NCBI GenBank assembly: GCA_900554225.1
Contig: USGH01000139.1
Coordinates: 1 to 6,953 of the forward strand
Source: an uncultured Eubacteriales bacterium
Lineage (GTDB): Bacteria > Bacillota > Clostridia > Oscillospirales > CAG-272
Length of the DNA stretch: 6,953 nucleotides
Direction of reading: 5' to 3'
Of this stretch, positions 6,369 to 6,953 are shown piece by piece (the stretch's first letter is position 1; each line of letters opens with the position of its first letter). The position numbers and the translations under genes were made by a program. The notes below the pieces were generated by a model. It had not been told where the DNA came from. It did no database searches and saw only the letters and a list, made by a program, of their open reading frames with translations.

Positions 6369-6373
6369 AGGAG
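6369..6373 (+). promoter_or_regulatory. Ribosome binding site of the phosphofructokinase gene
   Basis: AGGAG within TGAGGAGAG is 6 bases before the ATG at 6380. The only competing start, the in-frame ATG at 6389 (codon 4), lies 15 bases from the site, so 6380 is preferred. Confidence 0.8.
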
Positions 6374-6379
6374 AGAAAA

Positions 6380-6953
6380 ATGGATCATATGTTACATGGA
6401 TGCGCCGTGGTGGGACAATCCGGCGGACCGACTGCTGCCATCAACGCCACCCTTGCCGGAGTGATTCGCGGCGCGTACAATGCGGAGGAGATCGCCACGC
6501 TGTACGGTATGCGCAACGGGATTGAGGGACTGCTCAAGGAGAGCCTCATCGACCTGACCGCACGGTTTACCGCAGAGGACGGCGCGCTCGATACGGAAGC
6601 CCTCGACGATCTCATCCACACTCCCGCCGCCGCGCTTGGGTCCTGCCGGAAAAAGCTGCCCGATCCGCACACCGACACGGCATTTTATGAAAGCTTGATT
6701 TCCATTTTCCGGAAGCTGAACGTCCGCTATTTCTTCTATATTGGCGGCAATGACTCCATGGATACCGTCGCCAAGCTCACGGAATATCTGAAAACCTCCG
6801 ATTACGAAATGCGCGCGGTCGGCATCCCGAAAACGATCGACAACGACCTCGCCGGAACCGATCACACCCCCGGATTTGGTTCCGCCGCCAAGTATATCGC
6901 CACCACCATGCAGGAAATCGTGCGTGACTGTGCCGTGTATACCGTGCCTGCCG
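6380..6953 (+). CDS. pfp: 6-phosphofructokinase, probably pyrophosphate-dependent (5' part, cut by window end)
   Basis: The first 191 codons are present and the frame is open to the window edge. The protein should phosphorylate fructose 6-phosphate to fructose 1,6-bisphosphate, the committed step of glycolysis, in the cytoplasm. The start MDHMLHGCAVVGQSGGPTAA holds the family's glycine-rich phosphate-donor loop (QSGGPTAAIN, about residues 13-22). GGNDSMDT (about 121-128) replaces the ATP-type GGDGS: the Asp after Asn is the residue that blocks ATP and marks PPi users. PKTIDND (about 148-154) has the Lys of PPi enzymes rather than the Gly of ATP-dependent PGTIDND, and contains the catalytic Asp. 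PPi use is therefore inferred from two motifs. Some members of this subgroup are only labelled 6-phosphofructokinase, and donor choice has not been tested here. Confidence 0.9.
   Translation, partial: MDHMLHGCAVVGQSGGPTAAINATLAGVIRGAYNAEEIATLYGMRNGIEGLLKESLIDLTARFTAEDGALDTEALDDLIHTPAAALGSCRKKLPDPHTDTAFYESLISIFRKLNVRYFFYIGGNDSMDTVAKLTEYLKTSDYEMRAVGIPKTIDNDLAGTDHTPGFGSAAKYIATTMQEIVRDCAVYTVPA

Overview
The window looks like part of a chromosome from an anaerobic Clostridia-class Firmicute, most likely a gut or rumen member of the Oscillospirales/Eubacteriales group. This is inferred from the L10-leader-regulated rplJ-rplL pair, strong GGAGG ribosome binding sites, a Gram-positive style solute-binding lipoprotein, a cytoplasmic GH127-type glycosidase and a pyrophosphate-type phosphofructokinase. 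No species is claimed. All six genes lie on the + strand. Coding DNA is moderately GC-rich and the intergenic spacers are AT-rich.

Layout. (1) 26-2014: a complete GH127-family glycoside hydrolase, possibly the last gene of an operon that begins outside the window, closed by a strong intrinsic terminator. (2) 2147-3401: the ribosomal stalk operon. It has a consensus promoter, an L10-binding leader with an attenuator, rplJ (L10), rplL (L7/L12) and a terminator. (3) 3449-4294: a pyridoxine/pyridoxamine kinase gene, followed by a perfect 15-bp inverted repeat. (4) 4295-4713: a gene-free stretch whose middle (about 4430-4606) is a nearly cytosine-free poly-T/A tract, probably an assembly or sequencing artefact, followed by a believable promoter. 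(5) 4714-6225: a lipoprotein sugar-type ABC solute-binding protein with no permease genes beside it. (6) 6309-end: a consensus-like promoter and the first 191 codons of a 6-phosphofructokinase of the PPi-dependent type, cut by the window end.

The genes form short, mostly independent transcription units. Carbohydrate use links three of them: the solute-binding protein for uptake, GH127 for intracellular cleavage of arabinose-type glycosides, and PFK for glycolysis. The ribosomal pair and the B6 salvage gene are housekeeping. I found no mobile element, CRISPR array, tRNA, rRNA or clearly new system. The points most worth checking are the rplJL pair standing apart from rplKA and rpoBC, the overlapping hairpins in the rplJ leader, and the abnormal homopolymer tract.
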